Assembly: GCF_008386565.1 (NCBI RefSeq)
Contig: NZ_VUKA01000004.1
Coordinates: 62,001-126,000 of the forward strand
Reading direction: 5' to 3'
From: Teichococcus oryzae
GTDB lineage: Bacteria; Pseudomonadota; Alphaproteobacteria; Acetobacterales; Acetobacteraceae
DNA: 64,000 bases
Below the pieces are notes generated by a model. It saw only the letters and a program-made list of their open reading frames with translations. It was not told where the DNA came from and did not search any database. Below are positions 34,086-43,355 of the stretch, in pieces (position 1 is the first letter of the stretch; every line of letters begins with the position of its first letter). A program made the position numbers and the translations under genes.

Positions 34086-35359
34086 CGGGCGGCCAGCGCC
34101 AGGGCGGCGGCCTGCTCGCCGCTGGCCCAGGCGCCACCGACCGTGGCGGCGAGGCGCGGATGGCACGCTTCCCCCGCGAAGCACAGCCGCCCTCCGGCCA
34201 GGGGCTGCCCCAGGATGCGGCGGGCATCGGCGCGGCCCGGCCTGGCGTGGGAATAGGCGCCGAGCGACCAGGGATCGTTGCCCCAGTCGCTGGCCAGCGC
34301 CGGCTCCCGCCGCAGGGCGCGCGCGGCACGCGGGCCGAGGGACAGGGCCAGTTCGGCGAAGGCGTGGTCCAGCAGGGCGGCGGGGCCCTTTTCCGGCCCC
34401 TGGCGGGAAAGCGCCCAGGCCGCCTCCCCGCCGATGAAGCCCATCATGTGGTCCCGCGCGAAGGGCCAGGCGATAAAGGTCATCGCCGCCTCGTCCTCCC
34501 GCTCCACCCGGCGCTCCAGCCCGGCAAAGGGGGCGAGGCCCAGGCGGTCCGCCCCGGCGGCGCGCAGCCCGACCTTGTTCAGCAGGCCCAGCGGCAGGTC
34601 ATGGATCGCCTGCCCGGTTTCCGGCGGCAGGTCGGGATCGAAGCGGATGGTGCCGGCGGCCAGCACGGCGGTGGGCGCGGTCACGATGGCGGCGCGGGCG
34701 ACAAGCCGGCCGAAATCGCCTTCCGCCACCACGCCGCCCGCATCCTGCCAGCGCAGGCGGCGCACCGGCGCCCCGTAGGTGACCGGCAGCTCCGCCGCCA
34801 GCCCTTCCAGCAGCGCGCCGATGCCCTCCGGCAGCAACAGGTTCGGTCCGCTCAGCTGGGTATCGAGGAAATCCCGCAGATCCATCGCGGCCAACGGCGC
34901 CGCGCAGATCACCGGCCCTTCCCAATGCGCCACCGTGGCGTCCCAATAGCCGCCGCGCGGGGCGAAATCCGCGGCGGAGGCATCCGGCGGCGCGGCGTCC
35001 CGCGCCGACCTCAGGCGCGGATGGAAGGCGGCATAGGCGGCATCATATTGCGCGATTTCCGTGGCGCCGGCGGGGCGGCCATCGATATGGCAGCGGTGGC
35101 TGCGCACCGAATCATGGTCGAAGCCCCCTTCCGCCAGCCGGGCCAGGCCGTTCTCCTCGGCCTGGTGCAGCCAGGTCGCGCCATAATCGAACGGAGCACC
35201 CAGCGTGCCGGGGTCGGTCCAGGCGCGGCCGCCAGGGCGGCGGCGCGCTTCCAGCACCCGCACGCTGCTTCCCGCTTCGCGCACGGCGCGGGCGGCGGCG
35301 ATGCCGGCGGCGCCGGCCCCCACCACCAGGATGTCGGCGTCGGTCACCGCTGCTTCCAC
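34082..35359 (-). CDS. Flavin amine oxidase family protein
   Basis: A 425-residue FAD enzyme of the monoamine/polyamine-oxidase group. The N-terminal Rossmann motif is LVVGAGAAGIAAARAVREAG, followed by VLEARRRPGGRA, and the C-terminal FAD motif is LCFAGEACHPRLAATVGGAW. There is no signal peptide. A short Thr-Trp segment (GATWLH) lies where the isoalloxazine ring stacks. Its stop overlaps the mlaE start and its own start overlaps the yccF gene by 16 bp, so it heads the mla transcript. Substrate is unknown; amine or a phytoene-desaturase-like substrate is possible. Confidence 0.87.
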   Translation of the reverse strand: MEAAVTDADILVVGAGAAGIAAARAVREAGSSVRVLEARRRPGGRAWTDPGTLGAPFDYGATWLHQAEENGLARLAEGGFDHDSVRSHRCHIDGRPAGATEIAQYDAAYAAFHPRLRSARDAAPPDASAADFAPRGGYWDATVAHWEGPVICAAPLAAMDLRDFLDTQLSGPNLLLPEGIGALLEGLAAELPVTYGAPVRRLRWQDAGGVVAEGDFGRLVARAAIVTAPTAVLAAGTIRFDPDLPPETGQAIHDLPLGLLNKVGLRAAGADRLGLAPFAGLERRVEREDEAAMTFIAWPFARDHMMGFIGGEAAWALSRQGPEKGPAALLDHAFAELALSLGPRAARALRREPALASDWGNDPWSLGAYSHARPGRADARRILGQPLAGGRLCFAGEACHPRLAATVGGAWASGEQAAALALAAR

Positions 35360-35832
35360 GGACGCTCCCCAGAACCCTCCCGCAGCCGGTCGAGGGCGAC
35401 GCGGCCCTGGCCGAACTCAACCGCGTCCGCGACCTCGTTCGGCACCACCCGCTTGCCCACCGGGAACAGCGAGGCGGCGGCCAGCTTCAGATGCGCCCAG
35501 GCGAAGGGCAGGCCGATAATGGTCACCGCCGCCGCCGCCGCCAGCGTCAGGTGGGAGATGCAGAGCCAGATCCCCGCCAGCAGGAACCACAGCACATTGG
35601 CGATGACGCCGAGCGGCCCGGTGCCGAAGGAAGGCGCGCCGGTCAGCTCCTCCCGCGAGACGAGGCGGCGGCCGAAGGGCATGAAGCTGTAGCCGGCCAG
35701 CATCAGGCAGGCGCGCGCCCAGGGCAGCCCGATCACCGTCAGCGCCATGATCACCGCCGCCAGCAGCCAGAACAGGGCGGGGATGAAGCCCAGCCCCGGA
35801 ACGTTCCACAGGATGTTCAGCAGCAGCGCCAC
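35344..35832 (-). CDS. YccF domain-containing membrane protein
   Basis: A 162-residue inner-membrane protein with two repeated halves of the YccF type. Each half carries LLNILWNVPGLGFIPALFWL or the related VIANVLWFLLAGIWLCISHL and a Thr-Val-Ile-Gly-Leu-Pro motif (LTVIGLPWARACLMLA, TIIGLPFAWAHLKLAA). A polar C-terminal extension (about residues 130-162) is longer than in E. coli YccF. The last 16 bp overlap the amine-oxidase gene, so the two are translationally coupled. Function is not known in any organism. Confidence 0.88.
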   Translation of the reverse strand: MALLLNILWNVPGLGFIPALFWLLAAVIMALTVIGLPWARACLMLAGYSFMPFGRRLVSREELTGAPSFGTGPLGVIANVLWFLLAGIWLCISHLTLAAAAAVTIIGLPFAWAHLKLAAASLFPVGKRVVPNEVADAVEFGQGRVALDRLREGSGERPWKQR

Positions 35833-35998
35833 GCCATTCGCTCCTCAGGCTGGATCTTCGCGGAATGCGCAGATGCGCCCTTCCGGCGCGGATACAACCC
35901 TTGCGCGCGAAAGGCGAGAGATGAGCTGCGCGCGTGACAGGGTGACAGCCCGCCCCAATGGCCCCATTCTGCGGCAGCATAAGGGATGGAGGGGCCGG

Positions 35999-38308
35999 AT
36001 GTCGGAGGTGAAAGAGCGGAACGATGTGGCCATGAAGCCGCACTCCTCGCACTGGGGCGCGTTCCGCGCCGGCTGGCGGGGCGATGAGCTGGTGGTGGAG
36101 CCGCATCCCGCCGACCCCGATCCCTCCCCCATCCTGCAGAACTTCCCCAAGGCGCTGCGCCACCGCGCCCGCATCGCCACCCCCATGGTGCGCAAGGGCT
36201 GGCTGGAGCGCGGCCCCGGGCCGGACCGCATGCGCGGCCGGGACGAGTTCGTCGCGGTGTCCTGGGACAAGGCGCTGGACCTGCTGGCTGGCGAGCTGAA
36301 GCGGGTGGGCGAGGCGCATGGGCCGGGGTCGATCTTCGGCGGCTCCTATGGCTGGGCCTCGGCGGGGCGGTTCCACCATGCGCAAAGCCAGGTGCACCGC
36401 TTCCTGAACACGGTGATGGGCGGCTATGTCCGCTCGGTCAATTCCTACAGCGCCGGGGCCTCGGCGGTGATCCTGCCGCATGTCATCGGGCCGATGGACC
36501 CGGTGGCCAAGCGCAACGTCACATGGGGGCAGATCGTCGAGCACACCGGGCTGTGCCTCGCCTTTGGCGGCATGGCGGTGAAGAACAGCGCGGTCGCCTC
36601 CGGCGGCGTGTCGAAGCATATCGAGCGCCCCTCCATGAAGGCGGCCGCCGAGCGCGGCTGCCGCTTCGTGCTGATCGGGCCGCTGAAGGATGACCTGCCG
36701 GAGGAGGCGCGCGCCGAATGGCTGCAGATCCATCCCGGCACCGACACCGCGCTGATGCTGGGCATGGCGCATACCCTGGTGGCCGAGGGGCTGCACGACA
36801 CCGCCTTCCTGGCGAAGTTCTGCACCGGCTATGACCGGTTCGAGCCCTATCTGCTGGGCCGCACGGATGGCCAGCCCAAGGACGCCGCCTGGGCCGCCGC
36901 CATCTGCGGCATCCCGGCCGCGACCATCGCGCAGCTGGCGCGGGACGCGGCGGCGACGCGCACGCTGATCACCATGGCGCATTCCCTGCAGCGCGCCGAG
37001 CATGGCGAGCAGCCGGTGTGGATGGCGGTGGTGCTGGCCGCCATGCTGGGCCAGCACGGCCTGCCGGGCGGCGGCTTCAACTACGCGCTTGGCTCTATTG
37101 CGCATTACGGCAAGCGCAACGCGGCGGTGCCGATCGGGGCGCTGCCGCAGGGCCGCAACACGGTGGCCGACTTCATTCCCGTGGCGCGCATCTCCGACCT
37201 GCTGCTGAACCCCGGCGGCACCTATGACTACAACGGGCAGCAGCGCCGCTACGCCGATATCCGGCTGGTCTACTGGGCCGGCGGCAACCCCTTCCACCAC
37301 CACCAGGACCTGAACCGCCTGCGCCGCGCCTTCGCCGCGGTGGACACGCTGGTGGTGCATGAAACCGCCTGGACCGCCACGGCGCGCCATGCCGACATCG
37401 TCCTGCCCTGCACCATGACGCTGGAGCGCGAGGATATCGGCGGCTCCCCGCAGGACGACCTGCTGATCGCCATGCACCGGCTGGCCGAGCCCTTTGGCCT
37501 GTCGCGCGACGATTACAGCATCTTCGCCGACCTCGCCGCGCGGCTCGGCAAGGAGGACGCCTTCACCGAGGGCCGGGACGCCCAGGGCTGGCTGCGCCAC
37601 CTGTACGAGAAGACCCGCGCCGCCATCGCCGCGCGCGGCGAGCCCGCCCCGTCCTTCGAGGAATTCTGGGAAGCGGGCGAGCTGAAGCTGCCGATGGAGG
37701 AGGATGATGGCGGCATCGTCCGCGCCTTCCGCGACGACCCGGCCGGGCACCCCCTGCCGACCCCGTCCGGCAGGATCGAGATCTTTTCCGAGACCATCTA
37801 TGGCTTCGGCTATCCGGACTGCCCGGGCCACCCGGCCTTCATCCCCTATGGCGATGTGCCCGATGCCCGCCAGCCGCTCTGGCTGGTGGCCAACCAGCCG
37901 GCGACGCGGCTGCACAGCCAGCTCGATTTCGGCGGCACCAGCGAGAACGCCAAGCGGCGCGGGCGCGAGGTGATGCGCATCCACCCGCGGGACGCCGCCG
38001 CGCGCGGCATCGCCGAGGGTGACATCGTGCGGCTGTTCAACGAGCGCGGCGCCTGTCTCGCCTCCGCTTCCCTGTCGGAGGCGCTGATGCCGGGGGTGGT
38101 GCAGCTCGCGACAGGCGCATGGTATGACCCCGAGGACCCGGCGGAGGACAATCCGCTCTGCGTCCATGGCAACCCGAACGTGCTGACGCGTGATGTCGGC
38201 ACCTCGCGCCTGGCGCAGGGCTGCACCGGGCAGCTCACCACGCTGGAGGTGGAGAAGTTCACCGGCAACCTTCCGCCGGTGCGCGCCTGGGACCCGCCGG
38301 GCGGCTGA
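35999..38308 (+). CDS. Molybdopterin-dependent oxidoreductase, BisC/TorA type
   Basis: A 769-residue molybdenum enzyme of the DMSO-reductase family. Like BisC (biotin sulfoxide reductase) it lacks a Tat signal and lacks N-terminal Fe-S cysteines, so it is probably cytoplasmic. The N-terminal HSSHWGAFRAGW, the motif SVNSYSAGAS with the likely Mo-ligand Ser151, MAHSLQRAEHGEQPVW, GGNPFHHHQDLNRL and the C-terminal cap beginning LWLVANQPATRLHSQLD are all typical. The ATG at 35999 is chosen; ATG 36032 is possible. Substrates may be S- or N-oxides such as biotin or methionine sulfoxide. Confidence 0.9.
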   Translation: MSEVKERNDVAMKPHSSHWGAFRAGWRGDELVVEPHPADPDPSPILQNFPKALRHRARIATPMVRKGWLERGPGPDRMRGRDEFVAVSWDKALDLLAGELKRVGEAHGPGSIFGGSYGWASAGRFHHAQSQVHRFLNTVMGGYVRSVNSYSAGASAVILPHVIGPMDPVAKRNVTWGQIVEHTGLCLAFGGMAVKNSAVASGGVSKHIERPSMKAAAERGCRFVLIGPLKDDLPEEARAEWLQIHPGTDTALMLGMAHTLVAEGLHDTAFLAKFCTGYDRFEPYLLGRTDGQPKDAAWAAAICGIPAATIAQLARDAAATRTLITMAHSLQRAEHGEQPVWMAVVLAAMLGQHGLPGGGFNYALGSIAHYGKRNAAVPIGALPQGRNTVADFIPVARISDLLLNPGGTYDYNGQQRRYADIRLVYWAGGNPFHHHQDLNRLRRAFAAVDTLVVHETAWTATARHADIVLPCTMTLEREDIGGSPQDDLLIAMHRLAEPFGLSRDDYSIFADLAARLGKEDAFTEGRDAQGWLRHLYEKTRAAIAARGEPAPSFEEFWEAGELKLPMEEDDGGIVRAFRDDPAGHPLPTPSGRIEIFSETIYGFGYPDCPGHPAFIPYGDVPDARQPLWLVANQPATRLHSQLDFGGTSENAKRRGREVMRIHPRDAAARGIAEGDIVRLFNERGACLASASLSEALMPGVVQLATGAWYDPEDPAEDNPLCVHGNPNVLTRDVGTSRLAQGCTGQLTTLEVEKFTGNLPPVRAWDPPGG

Positions 38309-38330
38309 ACAGGGCCAGGTGACGCGAAGG

Positions 38331-38366
38331 GGGCGGAAAGGTTCAATCCTGTTGGTTTTTCCGCCC
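38331..38366 (+). terminator. Hairpin between the molybdoenzyme and cupin genes
   Basis: GGGCGGAAA (38331-38339) pairs perfectly with TTTCCGCCC (38358-38366) across an 18-base loop, 23 bp after the oxidoreductase stop. A T5 run lies inside the loop boundary (TTTTTCC) rather than after the stem, so termination efficiency is doubtful. Confidence 0.4.
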
Positions 38367-38410
38367 ACTCCTCCCTAGGCTGGCCCTCGTCAACGGGAGG
38401 CCACGCCGTC

Positions 38411-38752
38411 ATGTCCTGCCATTCCGCGAGCGACCTTCAGGTCACGCTGGCCAATGCGGCGCGGCGCCTTTCGGCCAATAATCCGTTCGCCACCCTGTTC
38501 GAGCGTGGCGATGCGATCACGGTGGAGCTGTACGCCCCCATCGGCGCCGACGGCCAGCTGCCGCATGACCGGGACGAGCTGTACATCGTGGCGGCCGGCA
38601 GCGGACGCTTCCGCCGCGACGAGGAGGTGGTGGAGTTCGGCCCGGGCGACCTGCTTTACGTGCCCGCCCATGTTCCCCACCGCTTCGAAAGCTTCACGGA
38701 AGGCTTCAAGGTGTGGGTGATCTTTTTCGGCGCGCCCCGGCCCGCGCCCTGA
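38411..38752 (+). CDS. Cupin-domain protein
   Basis: A 113-residue single-domain beta-barrel. Cupin motif 1 appears as LPHDRDELYIVAAGSGRFR and motif 2 as FGPGDLLYVPAHVPHRFESF, giving His and Glu/Asp ligands for a metal ion. There is no signal peptide. Function cannot be told from the fold: it could be a small isomerase, dioxygenase or ligand sensor. GGGAGG lies before the ATG. It follows the molybdoenzyme after about 100 bp that includes a hairpin, so it may be separately expressed. Confidence 0.88.
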   Translation: MSCHSASDLQVTLANAARRLSANNPFATLFERGDAITVELYAPIGADGQLPHDRDELYIVAAGSGRFRRDEEVVEFGPGDLLYVPAHVPHRFESFTEGFKVWVIFFGAPRPAP

Positions 38753-38782
38753 AGGTCGGCCAGGGCCGCCGGCGCGGCGCCC

Positions 38783-39937
38783 TTATTCACCGCGATGGAC
38801 GTCATGCACCTGGATTCCGCTGCCTTCCGGCGGCATGGCCAGCCATTGCCCGTGCCGCAGCGTGGCGCGGGTGTCCTCCAGCCCCAGGGCCCAGTGCTCG
38901 CGCATCGCGGTGGCGGAGAATTCGTAATCCTTCGCCTGCCCCTCATAGGCCTGCTGCTGATAGATCAGCTGCAGGATCACCACCTCGGGCAGCCGCCGCA
39001 GCCGCTCCTTTTCGCGCCGCTGCGCCTCGTCCAGCTGTTCGTCGGGGATCTGCTCCAGCGCCTGCTTCAGGGCGATCTCCAGCGAGCGGATGCGGCGGTA
39101 GAAATTCGTCACGGCGCGGGTCCTGCTGGAATAGCGGATGTCCTTCTCGCGCGAGAGCACGCCCGGCATGGAGCGCGGCACGCGGCCGCTGGCGCTGAAC
39201 AGGTCCACCTGGAAGGCCAGGGTGTTGCGGCCTTCCAGGTTCTCCAGGAGGTGCTGCAACGGCGTGTTCGACACCAGCCCGCCATCCCAGAAATATTCGG
39301 TGCCGATCCGCACCATAGGCAGGGCTGGGGGCAAGGCGCCGGAGGCCACCACGTGATCCAGCGTGATCCTGGTGCGGGCACTGTCGAAGAAGGCGAAATT
39401 GCCCGTGGCCACGTTGACCGCGCCAACCGAGAAGCGGATGCTTCCATCGTTCAGCCGGTCGAAATCCACCAGTTCCCGCAAGGTCTCGCGCAGCGGCGCG
39501 TTGTTGTAGAAGGCTGTGGCCGTCCTGGCGCCCGGCAGGGAAAACCAGGGATTTGGCACATTCGGCGCAAAGAAGCCCGGCTGGCCCTGCGCCATGGTCA
39601 TCAGCGCCGAAAGCTCATGCCGCCATTGCCGTGTCAGGTCGCCATCGGGCAGCAGGTCGTGGATGCGGTCGCGGGTGATGCGCTCCCAGAACAGGCGCAG
39701 CGCCTCGGCCCGGCGCCCGGGCGGGTTGCCGGCGATCAGCGCGCCGTTGATGGCGCCGATCGACACGCCGGCGATCCAGTCCAGCTCCATGCCCGCCTCG
39801 ACCAGCGCCTCATGCACCCCGCCCTGATAGGCGCCGAGCGCGCCGCCGCCCTGCAGCACCAGCGCCACGCGGCGGCAGCCCTCGGGGCGCCAATGGGCAT
39901 TCTGCGGCGTGGCGGGGCGGTGACTCGGGAGATCCAT
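38783..39937 (-). CDS. Patatin-like phospholipase (DUF3734 type)
   Basis: A 384-residue serine-Asp dyad lipase. The oxyanion loop VLQGGGALGAYQGGVHEAL, nucleophile elbow GVSIGAINGA and catalytic Asp in YFWDGGLVSNTPL are all intact. The C-terminal 120 residues (from about LAFQVDLFSASG) correspond to the DUF3734 extension of larger bacterial patatins. No signal peptide. The ATG at 39937 (MDLPSHRPA) is used; an in-frame upstream ATG adds 25 unlikely residues. Likely substrate is phospholipid or polyhydroxyalkanoate-related ester, by family analogy. Confidence 0.9.
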   Translation of the reverse strand: MDLPSHRPATPQNAHWRPEGCRRVALVLQGGGALGAYQGGVHEALVEAGMELDWIAGVSIGAINGALIAGNPPGRRAEALRLFWERITRDRIHDLLPDGDLTRQWRHELSALMTMAQGQPGFFAPNVPNPWFSLPGARTATAFYNNAPLRETLRELVDFDRLNDGSIRFSVGAVNVATGNFAFFDSARTRITLDHVVASGALPPALPMVRIGTEYFWDGGLVSNTPLQHLLENLEGRNTLAFQVDLFSASGRVPRSMPGVLSREKDIRYSSRTRAVTNFYRRIRSLEIALKQALEQIPDEQLDEAQRREKERLRRLPEVVILQLIYQQQAYEGQAKDYEFSATAMREHWALGLEDTRATLRHGQWLAMPPEGSGIQVHDVHRGE

Positions 39938-40120
39938 GCTGCTGGCCGTCCGGAAGGTGGATGGGTGGGGGCAGGATGCGCGGAAGCGCCATTTTCCCTT
40001 GCCTCCTGCCACAACCGGGCGGATTGGTCACGGCATGCCTTTCCTGCCGCACCGGATGATCCACCCTTCCCCGGGCATTCCAGCCCTGGCTTCCCGCCCG
40101 CTCCCTTCGGGATGGCCGGC

Positions 40121-40744
40121 ATGACGGCCGTGCCCGGAAGCCGCCGGTCCGGCCCGCGATGGCACCTGCGGGAAGCCACGGCGGCGCTTCATGCCGAGGC
40201 CGACCGCCTGGGCGGCGCGCATGATCTTTCCACCCTGCCCGGCTATGCCCGCTTCCTCGGCGTGCATGCGCGTGCCCTGCCGGGGCTGGAAGCGGCGCTG
40301 GACGCCGCCGGGCTGGCGGCGATGCTGCCGGACTGGCCCCGCCGGCGGCGGGCGGCGGCGTTGCAGGCGGACCTGACGCGGCTCGGCGAGCCGGTGCCCG
40401 CGCCATTGCCGGTGCCGCCCATCGCGCCGGGCGCGGCGGCGCTGGGCGCGGCCTATGTGCTGGAGGGCTCCCGGCTCGGCAACACGATGCTGCTGCGGCA
40501 GGCGCAGGCGGGGCCAGCCCTGGCGGAATGCGGTGCCTTTGCCTATCTGTCCCACCAGCCCGGTCCTGCCGGCTGGGCCGGGTTCCTGGCCCTGTTGGAC
40601 CAGGAACTGCCCGATCCGGGCAGCTGGGCCGCCGCCGCCGACGGCGCGCGGCTGGCCTTCCAGGTCTTTCTTGACGCCCTCAGGACCGGCGTGACCCCCG
40701 CCGCGCCCCATCCCCAGGACATCCCCAGAGTTGCCGTTTCATGA
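40121..40744 (+). CDS. bphO: Biliverdin-producing heme oxygenase (BphO)
   Basis: A 207-residue enzyme that opens heme to biliverdin. The proximal-His helix reads LREATAALHAEADRL with His24, and GAAYVLEGSRLGNTMLLR matches the distal-helix Gly-rich region of bacterial heme oxygenases. Its TGA overlaps the bacteriophytochrome ATG (ATGA at 40741-40744), so chromophore synthesis and photoreceptor are coupled, as in Deinococcus and Pseudomonas BphO-BphP pairs. ATG 40121 is used; ATG 40112 would add three residues. Confidence 0.9.
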   Translation: MTAVPGSRRSGPRWHLREATAALHAEADRLGGAHDLSTLPGYARFLGVHARALPGLEAALDAAGLAAMLPDWPRRRRAAALQADLTRLGEPVPAPLPVPPIAPGAAALGAAYVLEGSRLGNTMLLRQAQAGPALAECGAFAYLSHQPGPAGWAGFLALLDQELPDPGSWAAAADGARLAFQVFLDALRTGVTPAAPHPQDIPRVAVS

Positions 40745-43329
40745 ATGATCCGTTCAGCCAGGTCGACCTGCCCCGCGGCGTGGACCTCACCAATTGCGAC
40801 CGCGAGCCGATCCACCTGCTGGGCGGCATCCAGCCCATCGGCTTCCTGGTGGCGGTCGGCAATGACTGGGTGGTGCGGCGCGCTTCCGCCAATGTCGCGG
40901 AGCATCTCGGCCAGGCTCCGGAAGCCCTGCTGGGCGAGCCGCTGAACGCCCTGCTGCTGCCCGGGGCGATGCACCGGATCGGCGGCCTGCTGCACCTGCT
41001 GCGCGGCCCCGACACGGTGGAGCGCGTCTTTGGCGTCGTGCTGCAGGAAGGCGGCATCGCCTATGACCTCGCCATCCACATGGTGGGGGAAAGCATTGTC
41101 CTGGAGGGCGAACCTTCCGACCTCGAGGACGGGCTGGAAGCCGGCACCACCGTGCGCGGCATGATCGCGCGCCTCCACCAGGCCGACGGCTTCGAGAACA
41201 TCTGCCGCGAGGCGGTGCGGCAGATCCGCGGCCTGACCGGCTTCAGCCGCGTCATGCTCTACCGCTTCGACCATGACGGCGCGGGGGAGGTGATCGCGGA
41301 ATCGGCCGCCTCCTTCCAGGCTTCCTTCATGAGCCACCGCTTTCCGGCCTCCGACATCCCGCGCCAGGCGCGCATCCTGTATGAGCGCAACCTGCTCCGC
41401 CTGATCGCCGACACCGAGGTGCCGCCGGTGCCGGTGCTGCCCCTGCTGGACAGCCACGGGCAGCCGCTCGACCTGTCGCTGTCGGTGCTGCGCTCGGTGT
41501 CGCCGATCCATGTCGAATACCTGCGCAACATGGGCGTGCGCTCCTCCATGTCGATCTCGGTGCTGCGCAAGGGGCGGCTGTGGGGCCTGATCGCCTGCCA
41601 CCACAACGAGGCGCTGCGCGTGCCGTTCGAGCGGCGCACGGCGGCCGAGTTGTTCGGGCAGATCTTCTCCCTGGTGCTGGAATCGCGGGAACGGGAACAG
41701 GAACAGGCGCGCGACGCCGAGGCCAACCGCGTCCACCAGCAGCTGATGGCCGCGCTGGGCGCCATGCGCCCCGGCAACCGCTCTCTGGCCGAGTTCCTGG
41801 AAATGCTGTCGGAGGTGATCCCCTGCGACGGCATCGGGCTGTGGAGCAAGGGCGGCACCGCGCTGCGCGGCCATTCGCCCACGGCGGAGGAATTCGCCGG
41901 CATCATCCGCTACCTGAACCGCGCCGCCTCGGGCCGGGTTTATGCCACCCACAGGCTGGGGGAGATGTACCCGGAGGCCGCCGATTTCGCCGACCGCGCC
42001 GCCGGGGTGCTGGCCATCCCGCTGTCGCGCAGCCCGCGCGACTACCTGGTGTTCTTCCGCCGCGCCGTGACCCATTCCGTGACCTGGGCCGGCGACCCCC
42101 AGAAGCCGGTGACGCTGGGCCCCAACGGCGCCCGGCTGACGCCGCGCAAAAGCTTCGCGGCATGGCAGCAGACCGTGGAAGGGCAAAGCCGCCTCTGGAG
42201 CCAGAGCGACCTGGTGATGGCCGAGCGGCTGCGCGTCACGCTGCTGGAGGTGGTCCTCCAGCTCACCGACATGGCTGAGCGCGAGCGGCGCGTGGCGCAG
42301 GAACGGCAGGAAATCCTGATCGCCGAGCTGAACCACCGCGTGCGCAACATCCTGGGCCTGATCCGCGGCCTGGTGACGCAAAGCCGCAGCCACGCCGCCA
42401 CGGTGGAGGAATTCGGCGACATGGTGGGCGGCCGCATCCAGGCCCTGGCCCGCGCGCATGACCAGATCAACACCGATCGCTGGCAGCCCGCCCCGCTGCG
42501 CGACCTGGTGGTGGCCGAGGCCGAGGCCTATCTCAACGGAAACCAAGACCGCGTCATCCTGTCCGGCCCCCCGGCCCTGCTGGAGCCCGCCGCCTACACC
42601 ACCATGGCGCTGGTGGTGCATGAGCTGATGACCAATGCCGCCAAATACGGCGCGTTGTGCGACAGGCAAGGCCGGGTGCTGCTGCGCTGGCGGTTCACCC
42701 CGGAGGAAGCGCTGGAGATCTTCTGGACCGAGGAGAACGGCCCGCCGGTCAAGCCGCCGCTGCGCAAGGGCTTCGGCACCACCATCGTGGAGCGCGCCCT
42801 GCCCCATGACCTGAATGGCGAGGCCGAGCTGCACTACAACCTGGCGGGGCTGGAGGCGCGCTTCCTCCTGCCGGCGGATTGCGTGCGACGTGGCAGCGCG
42901 CCCGCCACCCCCGCGCCGGCCCAGCCGCAGCCACCGCCCCGTGGCGAGGCGCGCCCGGATGCCTTTTCCCTGTCCGGCCGCGTGCTGCTGGTGGAGGACA
43001 ACCTGCTGATTGCCATGGATGCCGAGGACCAGCTCCGGCGCATGGGGGCCGAGGCGGTGGATGTCGCCAGCTCGGTCCAGGCGGCGCTGCGGCTGCTGGA
43101 GCATGCGCCGCCGCGCATCGCCCTGCTCGACGTCAATCTGGGGCGGGAAAACAGCTTCCCGGTGGCCGATGCGCTGCGGGCCCACGGGGTGCCCTTCGTC
43201 TTCGCCACCGGCTATGGCGAGGCCGACGCCTTCCCCGAGCGGTTCAAGACGTCGGGCGTGATCAGCAAGCCCTACACCGCCGCCGAGATGCGGCGGGCTC
43301 TGGAAAAGCGGCTGGCCGAAGGAAGCTGA
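40741..43329 (+). CDS. bphP: Bacteriophytochrome HWE histidine kinase with fused receiver
   Basis: An 862-residue red/far-red photoreceptor kinase. The bilin-binding Cys19 stands in LTNCDREPIHLLGGIQP. The PAS, GAF (with DIP at 205-207 and SPIHVEYLRNMGVRSSMS) and PHY domains follow; the PHY tongue has PRKSF at 468-472. The kinase is of the HWE/HisKA_2 type: phospho-His532 in ELNHRVRN, VHELMTNAAKYGAL, and Trp-x-Glu at about 662. A C-terminal receiver domain (from about residue 755) carries Asp797. A notable variant is IQPIG, where most phytochromes have IQPHG. The partner output regulator is not in the window. Confidence 0.94.
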   Translation: MNDPFSQVDLPRGVDLTNCDREPIHLLGGIQPIGFLVAVGNDWVVRRASANVAEHLGQAPEALLGEPLNALLLPGAMHRIGGLLHLLRGPDTVERVFGVVLQEGGIAYDLAIHMVGESIVLEGEPSDLEDGLEAGTTVRGMIARLHQADGFENICREAVRQIRGLTGFSRVMLYRFDHDGAGEVIAESAASFQASFMSHRFPASDIPRQARILYERNLLRLIADTEVPPVPVLPLLDSHGQPLDLSLSVLRSVSPIHVEYLRNMGVRSSMSISVLRKGRLWGLIACHHNEALRVPFERRTAAELFGQIFSLVLESREREQEQARDAEANRVHQQLMAALGAMRPGNRSLAEFLEMLSEVIPCDGIGLWSKGGTALRGHSPTAEEFAGIIRYLNRAASGRVYATHRLGEMYPEAADFADRAAGVLAIPLSRSPRDYLVFFRRAVTHSVTWAGDPQKPVTLGPNGARLTPRKSFAAWQQTVEGQSRLWSQSDLVMAERLRVTLLEVVLQLTDMAERERRVAQERQEILIAELNHRVRNILGLIRGLVTQSRSHAATVEEFGDMVGGRIQALARAHDQINTDRWQPAPLRDLVVAEAEAYLNGNQDRVILSGPPALLEPAAYTTMALVVHELMTNAAKYGALCDRQGRVLLRWRFTPEEALEIFWTEENGPPVKPPLRKGFGTTIVERALPHDLNGEAELHYNLAGLEARFLLPADCVRRGSAPATPAPAQPQPPPRGEARPDAFSLSGRVLLVEDNLLIAMDAEDQLRRMGAEAVDVASSVQAALRLLEHAPPRIALLDVNLGRENSFPVADALRAHGVPFVFATGYGEADAFPERFKTSGVISKPYTAAEMRRALEKRLAEGS

Positions 43330-43344
43330 GGGGCGCGGCGCCCC
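43330..43344. terminator. GC stem-loop between convergent bphP and purD
   Basis: GGGGCG and CGCCCC form a 6-bp stem around a three-base loop directly after the bphP stop and 12 bp from the purD stop. There is no T-tract, so it is at best a weak shared terminator. Confidence 0.3.
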
Positions 43345-43355
43345 CCTCCCTCAAC

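Noticed and set aside
35417-38368. A 983-codon minus-strand open frame opposite the molybdoenzyme.
   Set aside because: Low-complexity antisense shadow; the plus-strand protein has every expected BisC/TorA landmark.
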